From: JACOTK01 sp963743945
Lineage (GTDB): Bacteria; Actinomycetota; Acidimicrobiia; Acidimicrobiales; CADCSY01
Assembly: GCA_963743945.1 (NCBI GenBank)
Contig: CAVURO010000009.1
Coordinates: 1 to 64,000, forward strand
Length of the DNA stretch: 64,000 nt
Reading direction: 5' to 3'
The notes beneath the pieces were generated by a model. The model saw only the letters and a program-made list of their open reading frames with translations. It made no database searches and had not been told where the DNA came from. Below, one piece after another: positions 1 through 8,494 of this stretch. The position numbers and the translations under genes are program-made. Numbering within the stretch: the first letter of the stretch is position 1; every line of letters begins with the position of its first letter.

Positions 1-21
1 CCAAGGTGTACCGTCCAAGGA

Positions 22-249
22 GTGGAGGTCGGCGTGCACGAGGCAAAGACGACGCTGTCCGCCCTCCTGCGGCGGGTCGCAGCCGGAGAAGATGTCGTGA
101 TCACCCGGTTCGGCAAGCCTGTCGCAAAGATCGTCGCTGTCCACCGCCGGGGAACCCGAACCCTCGGAGTCGATGTGGGGCAGATGCAGATCCCCGACGA
201 TTTTGACGCTCCGTTGGACGACGCCACGTTGACGGCCTTTGAGGCATGA
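22..249 (+). CDS. Phd/YefM-family antitoxin
   Basis: This 75-residue protein would neutralise a partner toxin and bind its own promoter. The N-terminal half (VHEAKTTLSALLRRV, then GEDVVITRFGKPVAKIV) is the classic Phd/prevent-host-death fold, and the acidic tail IPDDFDAPLDDATL resembles toxin-wrapping tails of antitoxins paired with VapC-like PIN toxins. The GTG at 22 is chosen because a TACCGT hexamer (9-14) lies 7 nt upstream, the arrangement seen before many genes in this window; GTG at 34 is an alternative. The reading frame stays open to the left window edge, so a longer N-terminus cannot be excluded. No recognisable toxin follows: the overlapping ATGA at 246 opens only a short ORF. The family call is firm; its function as an orphan is unknown. 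Confidence 0.8.
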   Translation: MEVGVHEAKTTLSALLRRVAAGEDVVITRFGKPVAKIVAVHRRGTRTLGVDVGQMQIPDDFDAPLDDATLTAFEA

Positions 250-386
250 GGGTATTGCCGCGATTCGCCGATATCCGATCGAGACGATCCCTGCATCCTG
301 AGCTGTTGCACGAGCAGGAACGAGGCCGGGCAGCGCGCCTGACGTTGTGGGTGGTCCAGGCCGTCACCGTTCATCCACCGGGCTGA
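246..386 (+). other. Short ORF in the toxin position, possible toxin remnant
   Basis: A 46-codon ORF starts at an ATGA overlap with the antitoxin, exactly where a VapC-type toxin would start, and begins MRVL as many VapC proteins do. It then loses any resemblance: there is no PIN-domain aspartate signature such as LLDTH. The ORF runs into the end of the convergent acyl-CoA dehydrogenase gene. It may be the joint left by deletion of a toxin gene, or simply an open frame by chance. Confidence 0.2.
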
Positions 387-1515
387 GCCCGAGTGCCACC
401 CGTCCGCTCAGGCTCGTCTGCTTGGCACGGGGAAGTGGGTGAAACAGGGCGCCGTGGACGTCACGATAGAGCCGCTCGATGTCGGAGCTTCGTGTGTAGC
501 CGCCGCCCCCGGTGACCTCGAGAGCAAGCCGGACCGTGTCGATCAGGGCGTCGGTCGCCACCGTCTTGCGACTGAGGGTCCGACTTGCGTGCGCATCGGT
601 GTTGTCGAACCGGAGGTTGTCCGCGTCCACGAACATCGCGGCCACGAGATCGGCTGCGGTTGTGTGCGCATTGGCCATCTCACCGAGCAGCTGCAACACG
701 TGGGGCTCGCCACGACCTGCCATCGACGCGCATGCCGACGCGACCGCGGCATCGGCGATGCCCACGTAGGCCGACATGATCAGCGGTACCGCCGCCCCGA
801 CGATGGTGTTCCAGATCGGATGCCACCGGTCGGCCGGACGCGTGAGCGACACGGCGGCATCGGCCACGAAGACATCGTCGAGCACCACGGTGTGTGAGCC
901 GGTCGCTCGGAGCCCGAGTGTGTCCCACGTCAGCTCGATGCCCACCCCTTCGGCGCTGCATGGCACCACGCAGTGCAGCACCTGCGGGCCCTCGGGAGCG
1001 TCGTCCCAACGGATGCTGGTGGCGAGCAGGGTGCCGACCTCGCACCCACTCGCGGGGGACTTCCGGGCAGTGATGCGGTATCCGCCCTCGACCCGCCGTG
1101 CGCTGCCGTTGGAGCTGAGCCAGTCGGAACCACCCGTGCTCACCAGGACGGCGCCGTCGTCGATCACCTTGCGGAAGATTCCGGAGGCATCCATCCCATG
1201 GTTGTGTCGCCACACCTGCATGGCAATCACGTGGGAGTGCATGGACAGCGTGACCGCCGTTGCCGGGTCGTAGGCGCCGATCACCCGCAGCATCTCGCCC
1301 ATATCGGCGTGTGACGCGCCGCCACCTCCGAACTCGACAGGCACCAACGCACCGGTGACGCCCCTGGCCCGCAGGCTCTCGAACGCGGTGACGGCGATCT
1401 CGCCCGTGCGGTCGCGTTCGTCGACCTCTGACCGGAGTGAGTTGCCGATGTCGTGGGCAAGGCCGCGCCAGTCGGCGTCATCGACCGTGCCCATGGGAGT
1501 GGTGTCAATCGTCAT
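364..1515 (-). CDS. Acyl-CoA dehydrogenase family protein
   Basis: This 383-residue flavoprotein has the acyl-CoA dehydrogenase layout: an N-terminal helical domain (GVTGALVPVEFGGGG), a middle beta domain (VLVSTGGSDWLSSNGSARRVEGG, then TWDTLGLRATGSHTVVLDDVFV) and a C-terminal helical domain ending in EVTGGGGYTRSSDIERLYRDV. These segments place it with the acyl-CoA dehydrogenase/flavin monooxygenase-like group acting on thioesters or small hydrophobic compounds. No catalytic Glu can be assigned with confidence, so the substrate is open. The ATG at 1515 is preferred over the longer frame because a TAGCAT -10 lies 7 nt upstream. It is a single gene, convergent with the antitoxin remnant. A second, divergent homologue lies at 9330. 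Confidence 0.85.
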   Translation of the reverse strand: MTIDTTPMGTVDDADWRGLAHDIGNSLRSEVDERDRTGEIAVTAFESLRARGVTGALVPVEFGGGGASHADMGEMLRVIGAYDPATAVTLSMHSHVIAMQVWRHNHGMDASGIFRKVIDDGAVLVSTGGSDWLSSNGSARRVEGGYRITARKSPASGCEVGTLLATSIRWDDAPEGPQVLHCVVPCSAEGVGIELTWDTLGLRATGSHTVVLDDVFVADAAVSLTRPADRWHPIWNTIVGAAVPLIMSAYVGIADAAVASACASMAGRGEPHVLQLLGEMANAHTTAADLVAAMFVDADNLRFDNTDAHASRTLSRKTVATDALIDTVRLALEVTGGGGYTRSSDIERLYRDVHGALFHPLPRAKQTSLSGRVALGLSPVDER

Positions 1516-1522
1516 GGCGCTG

Positions 1523-1551
1523 ATGCTAGGGACGGCCGCCGGCGGTGACCA
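1523..1551 (-). promoter_or_regulatory. Probable promoter of the acyl-CoA dehydrogenase gene
   Basis: Read on the minus strand there is a -35-like TGGTCA (1546-1551), a 17-bp spacer, and a -10 TAGCAT (1523-1528). The -10 ends 7 nt before the ATG at 1515, so the transcript would begin at or next to the start codon and be leaderless. Confidence 0.5.
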
Positions 1552-1636
1552 GTACCAATCGTGAACTGCTCCGAAACGGAACGGACTCGCCGTCACGCCG
1601 GCATGGTGGAAGCCGGGCGACGGGGTTCAAACGGGG

Positions 1637-2794
1637 TCAGGCGTGGTCGGCATGGAGGCGCTGTGCCACCTCGCGGGCGGAGGGCATCGCGGCGATATCG
1701 TCGCTCCCGCGCTGTGCCGCCGCCCGGAAGGCTCCGTCCGACAACAGGCGCTCCACCGATTCTCGCACCTTGTCGACGGACACATCGTCTGGTCCGAGGT
1801 TGAGACCGACCCCTGATCGAGCACACGCGGCGGCATTGAGAAATTGGTCGGCGGCCTGTGGCAGACACAGCTGGGGAAGGCCGGCTGCGAGGGCCGCCAG
1901 GAAGGTGCCCGATCCGGCATGGGACACGACTGCCGCGCAATGGGCCAGGAGCCGGTCCTGGGGGATGTAGCGAGCGACGTGAACGTTGTCCGGTTGTGGC
2001 CCGAGCCCCGCCGGGTCACCCTGAGGCCCAACGGTCACGACCACACGCGTGGGAAGGTCACGGACTGCTTCGAGCACCTTCGACAACACATCGTCGTTCG
2101 TGAACACCGTTCCGAACGTGATGTACACGAGCGGCCTTCCCGAAGGCTCGGTGACCCAGTCGGGCAACTCCTCGTCACCGCTGGTGGCAAATGAGCCCGG
2201 GCTCAGGAGTTGGGTCGCTGCAACGTGCGGCCGATCCACCGACTGCATGCTGGGCGGGTAGATGTCGATGTAGAGGTGATCGTAGAGGCCTCCGTGAGGT
2301 CGGGGATCCAGTCCGCTGTCGCTCCACAGGTGGCCAACCTCGACCCCCGCTGCTGCGACACGCGCCGCGGGCAGGAGAGCTCCGAAGGCATGGGAGAGGT
2401 TCGGGACATCGAGGCCGGCTGCCACGATCGGACCGGCGAGCTCCGCTGCGTCATGCACGACCAGATCGGGAGTCCACTCGCCCACAAGCGCCTGGAGATC
2501 GGCCAACATGGGCCCTGCGAGCACGCTGCCGAACAATCTCGGGAACATGAAATCGGGCCACTCCGGCCGGGGAAGATCGTGCAGTTCCGGGAACCGCCGA
2601 TTGAAGATCGCCATCCCCTCCTGTTGTGCCAGGCCTGCGGGAGCCGCTCGAAAGCCGTCCCGCTCGAGGCGGGACGCCGGCTCGGCGCCGGTCGCCCACA
2701 ACACCTCGTCTCCGATGTCGAGGAATGCTCGGGCGAGAGGTGCCATCGGATGGATGTGCCCCCAACCGGATGTCGCCGTGAAAAGTACCCGCAT
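1637..2794 (-). CDS. GT1-family glycosyltransferase (MGT/UGT type)
   Basis: This 385-residue cytoplasmic enzyme would transfer a sugar from a nucleotide donor to a small lipophilic acceptor. It has the GT-B organisation: an N-terminal acceptor domain starting MRVLFTATSGWGHIHPM, and a C-terminal donor domain with the motif SHAGSGTFLAALAAGLP and PQAADQFLNA near residues 290-320, characteristic of MGT and macrolide glycosyltransferases. Length is normal. The ATG at 2794 gives the standard N-terminus; a longer frame starting six codons upstream would place its start inside a hairpin. A methyltransferase lies upstream on the same strand 107 bp away, suggesting tailoring of a natural product, but the acceptor is unknown. 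A strong 29-bp inverted repeat abuts the start codon and may control this gene. Confidence 0.85.
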   Translation of the reverse strand: MRVLFTATSGWGHIHPMAPLARAFLDIGDEVLWATGAEPASRLERDGFRAAPAGLAQQEGMAIFNRRFPELHDLPRPEWPDFMFPRLFGSVLAGPMLADLQALVGEWTPDLVVHDAAELAGPIVAAGLDVPNLSHAFGALLPAARVAAAGVEVGHLWSDSGLDPRPHGGLYDHLYIDIYPPSMQSVDRPHVAATQLLSPGSFATSGDEELPDWVTEPSGRPLVYITFGTVFTNDDVLSKVLEAVRDLPTRVVVTVGPQGDPAGLGPQPDNVHVARYIPQDRLLAHCAAVVSHAGSGTFLAALAAGLPQLCLPQAADQFLNAAACARSGVGLNLGPDDVSVDKVRESVERLLSDGAFRAAAQRGSDDIAAMPSAREVAQRLHADHA

Positions 2795-2823
2795 CCACTG
2801 ATGATCGCACACATCATCAGTGG
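2795..2823. promoter_or_regulatory. Perfect 11-bp inverted repeat abutting a start codon
   Basis: CCACTGATGAT (2795-2805) and its exact reverse complement (2813-2823) flank a 7-nt loop. The repeat ends on the base next to the ATG of the glycosyltransferase at 2794. It could be an operator, or an RNA hairpin that occludes the start. No Shine-Dalgarno sequence is visible between it and the ATG. Confidence 0.5.
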
Positions 2824-2832
2824 CGCCGGCCC

Positions 2833-2884
2833 AGCCACCGGTCGATGATGCGCTCCGCGGCGAAACGCCCGTCGACCGGTGGCT
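2833..2884. terminator. 13-bp inverted repeat downstream of a methyltransferase gene
   Basis: AGCCACCGGTCGA (2833-2845) pairs perfectly with 2872-2884 across a 26-nt loop that is itself GC-rich. It lies 17 nt past the stop of the minus-strand methyltransferase gene at 2902. There is no U-tract, so it may be a factor-dependent terminator, an RNA-stabilising hairpin, or part of the control region of the downstream glycosyltransferase. Confidence 0.4.
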
Positions 2885-2901
2885 GCTCCTTCGGACCGCC
2901 G

Positions 2902-3975
2902 TTACCTGCGCACCTCGAAAACACGGTTGACGGGCGTCTCGGTTGCCCGCCGGAACCGGCTGAATCCCGAATCGGCCATGATCGAGCGCCAGGTCGACTC
3001 CGGAACCTGTGCGCCGAGGGCATAGCCCCCGGGTTGGTTCTGCGCCGCCGGCGTGCAGATCGTCGTCGAGGCCGCGTAGTAGATGCGTCCGAGTGGGTTC
3101 ATGTTCTCGGCGCTCGTCTCGCCCGCCATGGGTTCCACGAAGAGCAGTGTTCCGTCGTCGGCGAGCGCCGAGGCGATGTGTGTCGCCGCCCCGCTCGGGT
3201 CACCCATGTCGTGGAGCGCATCGAAGACGCACACAAGGTCGTAGCCCTGACCCGGGAACTCCTGGGCGCTCGCGACCTCGAAGCTCACCCGATCGGCCAC
3301 GCCGGCGTCGGCCGCTCGCTTGCGAGCCTCGTCGATCGAGTCGGGGTGGTAGTCGAAGCCCACGATCGTGGCGTTGGGGTAGGCCTGCGCCAGCAGGATG
3401 GTCGAGGCTCCGTGGCCGCAACCGAGATCGGCGACCTTCGCCCCCTGCTGCAGCTTGGCCTCGACGCCCTCGAGCGCCGGAATCCACGAGCTCACCAGGT
3501 TTGCGAGATAGCCGGGCTTGAAGAAGCGCTCCGTGCCGTGGAAGAGGTCGTGGTGGTGCTCGTGCCATCCGAGCCCCCGACCCGATCGGAATGCCTCGCA
3601 GATCTTCGCCTCGTCCTTGGCCACCGAACCGGCGAGGGTCATCGCCCCGACCAGAAAGGCCGGACCGCCCTCCGCTGCGAGCACGGCGGTCTGTTCGGGC
3701 GTCAACAGGTAGCGCTCGCCGTCACGCTCGCAGTAGCCACTGGCAAGCTGGGTGTTCAGCCACTCCTGGATGAGTCGCTCGTTGGTGCCGGTACGGGCGG
3801 CCAGCTCGGCCGGCGTTGCCGGCCCCTCGGCCAAGGCCTTGTACAGGCCGAGCTTGTCGCCGACGACCACGGTGGTCGCATGCAGCGCCGCTCCGAGGTC
3901 GCCCAGAAAGCGTCCCACCAACTCGTTCAGCTTGGTCTCGTCGATCTCCGCCGTAGGTTTCGTGTCCGTCGTCAT
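2902..3975 (-). CDS. SAM-dependent methyltransferase with winged-helix N-terminus
   Basis: This 357-residue enzyme joins an N-terminal winged-helix dimerisation segment (GDKLGLYKALAEGPATPAELA, then GTNERLIQEWLNTQLASGY) to a Rossmann methyltransferase domain with the SAM loop VADLGCGHGASTILLA near residue 177 and the acidic FDYHP strand. It resembles O-methyltransferase-like proteins of actinobacteria, often annotated as transcriptional regulators because of the winged helix. The ATG at 3975 is chosen over 3981 because GGGAG lies 6 nt upstream. The gene shares a 148-bp divergent region with the phosphotransferase at 4124 and is followed by long inverted repeats and a glycosyltransferase on the same strand. 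The substrate is unknown. Confidence 0.82.
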   Translation of the reverse strand: MTTDTKPTAEIDETKLNELVGRFLGDLGAALHATTVVVGDKLGLYKALAEGPATPAELAARTGTNERLIQEWLNTQLASGYCERDGERYLLTPEQTAVLAAEGGPAFLVGAMTLAGSVAKDEAKICEAFRSGRGLGWHEHHHDLFHGTERFFKPGYLANLVSSWIPALEGVEAKLQQGAKVADLGCGHGASTILLAQAYPNATIVGFDYHPDSIDEARKRAADAGVADRVSFEVASAQEFPGQGYDLVCVFDALHDMGDPSGAATHIASALADDGTLLFVEPMAGETSAENMNPLGRIYYAASTTICTPAAQNQPGGYALGAQVPESTWRSIMADSGFSRFRRATETPVNRVFEVRR

Positions 3976-4123
3976 CGTCATCTCCCGTGTCCAATGCGCC
4001 GCTCGACTTTCGAGGGTCTGGCCTGATCCTGCGCCGAGAACCTTGCAGAAGCTTTGCAGTGTCGATGACGGCGCCGGGACGTGGGTGCAGGCCTGTTGCA
4101 AGGCAGGATGCGATGCTGTGGTC

Positions 4124-5134
4124 ATGGACGCAGCCCTCCGGCCCCGACCGGTCTACGGCTCGCTTGACGAGCTTCTTGCCGGTGCCGACGAGCGAGTCCC
4201 GTTTCTCACCTCCGACTCCAAGTCGGGATCGGCATTCGAGCGGGTGAGGATCGACGGCGAGTGGCACATCCTCAAGCACATCCACGTCGATTCCGATTGG
4301 ACGATGCGGTTCAACGGTGACGTCGGTTGCCACCCCGCCCAGGTGTGGGCCGCGGGTCTCATGGACGCGATCCCCGAACGGATCGACCACGGCGTCATCG
4401 GTGTCGCCGCCGGCATCGGCCGCAACGGTTGGGGAGCCGCGATCCTGATGCGTGATCTCGCCGATGGACTCGTTCCCGAAGGCGACGAGCGGCTGGATCT
4501 CGACCGACACCTCGGCTACCTCGACGACCTCGCTGCCCTGTCGGCTCGGATGTGGGGCTGGACCGATGACGTCGGCCTGGTGCCACTGGCCTCGCGCTGG
4601 AGTTGGTTCGGGGCTGCGTCGCTCGCCATCGAGGAGAGCCGTGGTTGGCGCGACCCGGTGCCTCGCATCGCCATGGATGGTTGGCAAAACTTCGCGGTGC
4701 GCGCACCTCGGGAGGTGGTGACCCTGATCGAGGCGTTGCGCCGAGACCAGGACCCGCTGGTCGCCGCCGTGCGCTCGACGCCGTCGACCTTCCTGCACGG
4801 CGACTGGAAGCTCGGCAACGTCGGCACCGCAGGCGACGGTCGCACGATCCTGATCGACTGGACGTACCCGGGCGAGGGGCCTGCCTGCTTCGACCTTGCC
4901 TGGTACCTTGCCATCAACCAGGCGCGACTTCCTCAGTCGAAGGAGGATGCGATCGCTGCCTTCCGCACGTCCCTCGAGGGCCACGGCATCGAGACCGAGA
5001 GCTGGTATGAACGCCAGGTCGGGCTCTGTCTCCTCGGGGCGCTGGTGATCTTCGGGTGGGAGAAGGCCTTCGGCGACGAGGCGGAGCTCCGCTGGTGGTG
5101 CGATCGGGCCATCGAGGGGGCGCGGTTCCTGTGA
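4124..5134 (+). CDS. Aminoglycoside phosphotransferase (APH)-family kinase
   Basis: This 336-residue protein has the APH/choline-kinase fold signatures HGDWKLGN near residue 224 (catalytic Asp and Mg-binding Asn) and ILIDWTYPGEGPACFDLAWY (metal-binding Asp). Such enzymes phosphorylate small hydroxylated molecules with ATP; the family is far wider than antibiotic resistance, so the substrate cannot be inferred. The ATG at 4124 is chosen; GTG at 4118 is in frame. The stop overlaps the next gene's start by 4 bp (GTGA), implying translational coupling with a methyltransferase and a shared pathway. There is no membrane segment. Confidence 0.75.
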   Translation: MDAALRPRPVYGSLDELLAGADERVPFLTSDSKSGSAFERVRIDGEWHILKHIHVDSDWTMRFNGDVGCHPAQVWAAGLMDAIPERIDHGVIGVAAGIGRNGWGAAILMRDLADGLVPEGDERLDLDRHLGYLDDLAALSARMWGWTDDVGLVPLASRWSWFGAASLAIEESRGWRDPVPRIAMDGWQNFAVRAPREVVTLIEALRRDQDPLVAAVRSTPSTFLHGDWKLGNVGTAGDGRTILIDWTYPGEGPACFDLAWYLAINQARLPQSKEDAIAAFRTSLEGHGIETESWYERQVGLCLLGALVIFGWEKAFGDEAELRWWCDRAIEGARFL

Positions 5135-5928
5135 GATCCGGCCCTCCGGGAACCATCCGTGACGCGTACTCCGCCACGGGGACGGCCTGGCAGGAGGGGC
5201 CGGCCAGGATCTACGACCGTCTCGCCGAGATCCTCGTGGAACGCTCGCCCGTGTCGCTTGCAGGCCGCAAGGTGCTCGACCTGGGGTCGGGCACGGGCGC
5301 GGCGTCACGGGCCGCCCTCGCCGCCGCCGCAATCCCGATCGCCCTCGACGGGGCCCTGGGGATGCTCCTGGCAGATCGCCACACGCGTCCGCCGGCGGTT
5401 GTGGGTGACCTGCGAGCGCTTCCCCTGCGCGATCGGTGTCTCGATGGCGTGATCGCTGCGTTCTCCTTGAACCACATCGACGATCCCGCACGAGGCCTGC
5501 GTGAGGCAGCGCGGGTCGTCGGTCCCGGTGGGCCACTGTTGGCCTCGGCCTATGCGACCGACGACACCCACGCGGTGAAACAGGCGGTGGAGACCGCCGC
5601 CCGCGAGCTCGGCTGGGTGCCGGCGCGCTGGGTCGAGGAGATGCGCGCCGCGGCGACGCCGTTGTTGGCCACGGTGGAGCGCGCCGCGGAGGCTGCCGCA
5701 GCTGCCGGGCTCGATGCACTCGTGGCCCAGGAATACGTGGCCTTCCCTGATCTCGAGGGCCTTGGCCTTGTCCGGTGGCGTATGGGGATGGCCCAGTTGG
5801 CGCCCTTTGTGGCGACCCTGGACACCGCCGGCCGGACGCGCCTGGTCGACCGCGCACTCGATCTGTTGGGCAGCGATGCTCCGGTGCTCGTGCGCTCGGT
5901 GATCTGGATCACCGCCTGCGTTGTGTGA
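5131..5928 (+). CDS. Class I SAM-dependent methyltransferase
   Basis: This 265-residue Rossmann methyltransferase has motif I KVLDLGSGTGAASRAAL near residue 47, motif II around PIALDGALGML, and the late motif AAFSLNHIDDPARGLREAARVVGPGG, typical of the UbiE/Methyltransf_11 group. It begins with GTG overlapping the stop of the upstream kinase-like gene. Its 3' end overlaps the convergent regulator gene by 20 bp. The pairing with an APH-fold kinase suggests successive modification of one small molecule. The substrate is unknown. Confidence 0.8.
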   Translation: MRSGPPGTIRDAYSATGTAWQEGPARIYDRLAEILVERSPVSLAGRKVLDLGSGTGAASRAALAAAAIPIALDGALGMLLADRHTRPPAVVGDLRALPLRDRCLDGVIAAFSLNHIDDPARGLREAARVVGPGGPLLASAYATDDTHAVKQAVETAARELGWVPARWVEEMRAAATPLLATVERAAEAAAAAGLDALVAQEYVAFPDLEGLGLVRWRMGMAQLAPFVATLDTAGRTRLVDRALDLLGSDAPVLVRSVIWITACVV

Positions 5929-8425
5929 GACGTAGGGCGGCGAGCCGGGCGGCGACCGCTTCGCCCCCCTCGATGCCGGCGTGGCTCCCGGCCGCCACGA
6001 TGCGCGCGGCACGCCGCTCGGCGTCGTCCCACCAGCGATCGACCCCTGTGGCAGCGGCGACGTGGGCTGTCAGCCACCAGGCCTCGGGCACCGCAAGCAT
6101 GTCGAGCTCGCCCAGCATCGCATCGACTCGCGCATGGTCGATGACCGCACCACCGAGCGCAAGGGCCTCGACTTCGACGATCTCGGCGAGCAGTCGGTAG
6201 CGCAGCGTCCCCCGTGCCGCGGCGTCCTCGGCAACCTGGCGAGCGAGTGCCGCTGCCTCGCCGGTGGCATCACCGGAGATATCGCCGGTGATATCGCAGG
6301 AGGCCAGGAGCATCCTGGCACGGAGCAGTCCCAGGCGTTGTCGTTGGTGCCAGCCCATGACGCCGTTCCAGGAGTCGAGATCATCGATTCGACCGAGCAG
6401 GGAGGCCGCGGTGTCGGGGTCTCCCGCTCCCAGGGCGCCATCGGCAAGATCGAGGTGGGCGACGTACCATGGCTCGCCGGTGAGCAGCCCGATCCCATCG
6501 GAGGCCAACGCCTCCTCGTTGGCCTCCCGGGCGGCGCCGAGTAGTCCGACGTTGCGAAGCAGCCAGCTGCGTGTGTTCAACAGGATCGGCCGAAAGCGCA
6601 GGCCCTGGGCTCCATCCCGGTCGGCGAGGGTGAGCGTGCTCTCGATGACGGTGAGCGCCTCGGCGATCCGACCCTGCATGCCCAGGGCGACCGCCCTTGC
6701 GAAGAGACCGTGGAAGAGGGCGAAGGGGTGGTGGAGACGCTCGGGCTGGAGGGTCGCCCGCAATTCCAACTCCTCGGCTTCATGAGGACGACCCTGGTGG
6801 TTTCGCAGGGCCCCGAGCCACACCTGGGCAAGGCCACGAATCTCTGGGGCCGCAGCGGCAAGGGCCTCCGTCAGATGCGCCTCGGCGGTGGGAAGCTCGC
6901 CCCCGGAGTGACGCACCCGTCCGGCCAGCACCAGGCACGACGCTCGGAGCCTCTCATCGGTTGCCCGCGCCGCTCCTTCGTCGGCGAAGCGAAGTGCGCC
7001 GTCATGGTCTCGGCGGTAATAGGCAATCCAACCCGCGAGCTCGAGTGCCTCCACATCGCCTCCCCGCGCCAGTGCCAAGGAGATGTCGCTCGCGGCCCCG
7101 TCGGTGTCGTGAGAGGCCAGCCGGACGCGTGCCCGGGCGACATGGGTGAGGTGACTTCCGTCGAGCAGGACCGCTTCATCGAGCAATCGGGATGCCTCGC
7201 CCAGATCAGACCCTGCAGCGGCCGCCTTCGCGGCACGCACCAGCGCTGAGCTCGCACCGAGAGGATCTCCCCCCATGCGGGCATGGAACGCGACGGCGAG
7301 ATCGTCGGCGTTGGGCTGTGCGGCCAGGATCGTTGCTGCCTGCCGGTGCAGCAGTTCCTGTTGGGTGAGAAGCGTCGAGGCTGCGATGGCATCGCGCACC
7401 GACGCGTCACGAAAGCCGACCGTCCCATCGCGCTCGACGAGCACACCGCGGTCAATGGCTGCATCGACGTGGCCGAGGAGGTCGACAAGCTGGATCCCCA
7501 GCACCCCGGCGATCAACGCGAGATCGAGGTCCATGCCGACCGGCCCCATGTCGTCCCGCCCCATGCCGTCCGGCCCCATGCCGAGCACCGCGGCAGCCTG
7601 CAGCGTGCGTGCTGCGCTGTCACCACCGGCGGGCTGCGGCGGGGCTGACTCGGCGCCTGGGTTGTCGCCGATCGAGACAGCAGCGCCGGTGGAGTCTGCC
7701 AGGAGGATCGCCTCGTGGATCGCCTCGGTTTCGGGGCTCGGGCTCACGCCCAACTCGTCACCGAGGATTGCTCGCACCTTGGCATAGGCGGCCAGCGCAG
7801 CGGCGGGGCATCCCGTCGCCGCGTGGGCGCGCATGATCAGGCGCAGCGCTCCCTCGTCGTAGGGGTCGTCGCCCATGAGGGCCTCGGCGAGGCCGACGGC
7901 CTCGGCAAAGTCGCCGCTGAGCAACGCTGCCTCTGCTCCAACGCTTCGGGCCTGGTGCGCCATCCTTGTCGCCGCAGTCCGCTCGGCCACCACCCACGGG
8001 GCATCGGGTCCCTCGGCCAACAGCTCACCTCGTCCGAGCGCCAAAGCCGCGCCGGCCGCTGCTCGCGCCTCGTCGGTCCGCCCTGCACGCAGGAATGCGG
8101 TCGCCTGCCCCACCTGGTCGGCCAGCTCATCGACATCGAGCCAGTCGACATGGAGTGCCCAGCCGGCGTCGGTGCGCGTGAAGCGATCGGACCCGAGCAC
8201 TCGACGGAGACGGCTCACCAGCACGCCGACCTGATCGACAGGCCGCTCGGGCAGGTCGTTGCCCTCGGCCCAGAGCGCATCGACGATGCGATCGGTGGAG
8301 ACCGCAGCACCCCGACCCAGTGCGAGAACCTTGATCAAGGTTCGACTTTTGCGGCTCCCGAGGTCCCTCAACGCGACGCCTTCGACATCCAGCCCGCCGA
8401 GCAACCGGATGCGCAACTCGGCCAT
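5909..8425 (-). CDS. SARP/BTAD-type transcriptional regulator with TPR-like C-terminus
   Basis: This 838-residue regulator starts with a winged helix-turn-helix of the OmpR/SARP type (residues 1-95: IRLLGGLDVEGVALRDLGSRKSR, then LVSRLRRVLG). A bacterial transcriptional activation domain follows to about 245 (DELADQVGQATAFLRAGRTDEA through ALAAYAKVRAILGDELGVSPSPET). AfsR-like homologues next carry a P-loop ATPase; here that core is missing, replaced by a low-complexity Gly/Met/Asp stretch built of 15-bp DNA repeats (7526-7585). What remains resembles the post-ATPase helical region (VDLLGHVDAAIDRGVLVERDG) and a long TPR-like superhelix to the end. It probably activates local genes. GGAGGAG lies upstream of the ATG at 8425. 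Confidence 0.8.
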   Translation of the reverse strand: MAELRIRLLGGLDVEGVALRDLGSRKSRTLIKVLALGRGAAVSTDRIVDALWAEGNDLPERPVDQVGVLVSRLRRVLGSDRFTRTDAGWALHVDWLDVDELADQVGQATAFLRAGRTDEARAAAGAALALGRGELLAEGPDAPWVVAERTAATRMAHQARSVGAEAALLSGDFAEAVGLAEALMGDDPYDEGALRLIMRAHAATGCPAAALAAYAKVRAILGDELGVSPSPETEAIHEAILLADSTGAAVSIGDNPGAESAPPQPAGGDSAARTLQAAAVLGMGPDGMGRDDMGPVGMDLDLALIAGVLGIQLVDLLGHVDAAIDRGVLVERDGTVGFRDASVRDAIAASTLLTQQELLHRQAATILAAQPNADDLAVAFHARMGGDPLGASSALVRAAKAAAAGSDLGEASRLLDEAVLLDGSHLTHVARARVRLASHDTDGAASDISLALARGGDVEALELAGWIAYYRRDHDGALRFADEGAARATDERLRASCLVLAGRVRHSGGELPTAEAHLTEALAAAAPEIRGLAQVWLGALRNHQGRPHEAEELELRATLQPERLHHPFALFHGLFARAVALGMQGRIAEALTVIESTLTLADRDGAQGLRFRPILLNTRSWLLRNVGLLGAAREANEEALASDGIGLLTGEPWYVAHLDLADGALGAGDPDTAASLLGRIDDLDSWNGVMGWHQRQRLGLLRARMLLASCDITGDISGDATGEAAALARQVAEDAAARGTLRYRLLAEIVEVEALALGGAVIDHARVDAMLGELDMLAVPEAWWLTAHVAAATGVDRWWDDAERRAARIVAAGSHAGIEGGEAVAARLAALRLTQRRR
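6258..6293. repeat. 12-bp tandem repeat within the SARP-like gene
   Basis: Three imperfect 12-bp units, TCGCCGGTGGCA-like, encode the run ITGDISGDATG in the TPR-like region of the minus-strand regulator. The period keeps frame. The run may sit in a loop between helices. Confidence 0.6.
7526..7585. repeat. 15-bp tandem repeat replacing the ATPase region of the regulator
   Basis: Four 15-bp units of the form CGGCCCCATGTCGTC (the first one diverged) encode a Met/Gly/Asp-rich run on the minus strand. The run lies where AfsR-like proteins carry their P-loop ATPase. Confidence 0.65.
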
Positions 8426-8494
8426 CGCCCCTGTCCCGTCTCCTCCTGCAGTGGTCGACCGATCACCGACCCGTTGCGGAGACTATCGCGTCAG

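Noticed and set aside
249..300. PIN-toxin fragment (RYPIE in a second frame after the antitoxin)
   Set aside because: Only five residues match and the frame is broken within a few codons, which is too short to call a VapC pseudogene.
3722..5857. A 711-residue minus-strand ORF over the kinase and methyltransferase genes
   Set aside because: It is Arg/Pro-rich with no family likeness and lies opposite two genes with clear motifs.
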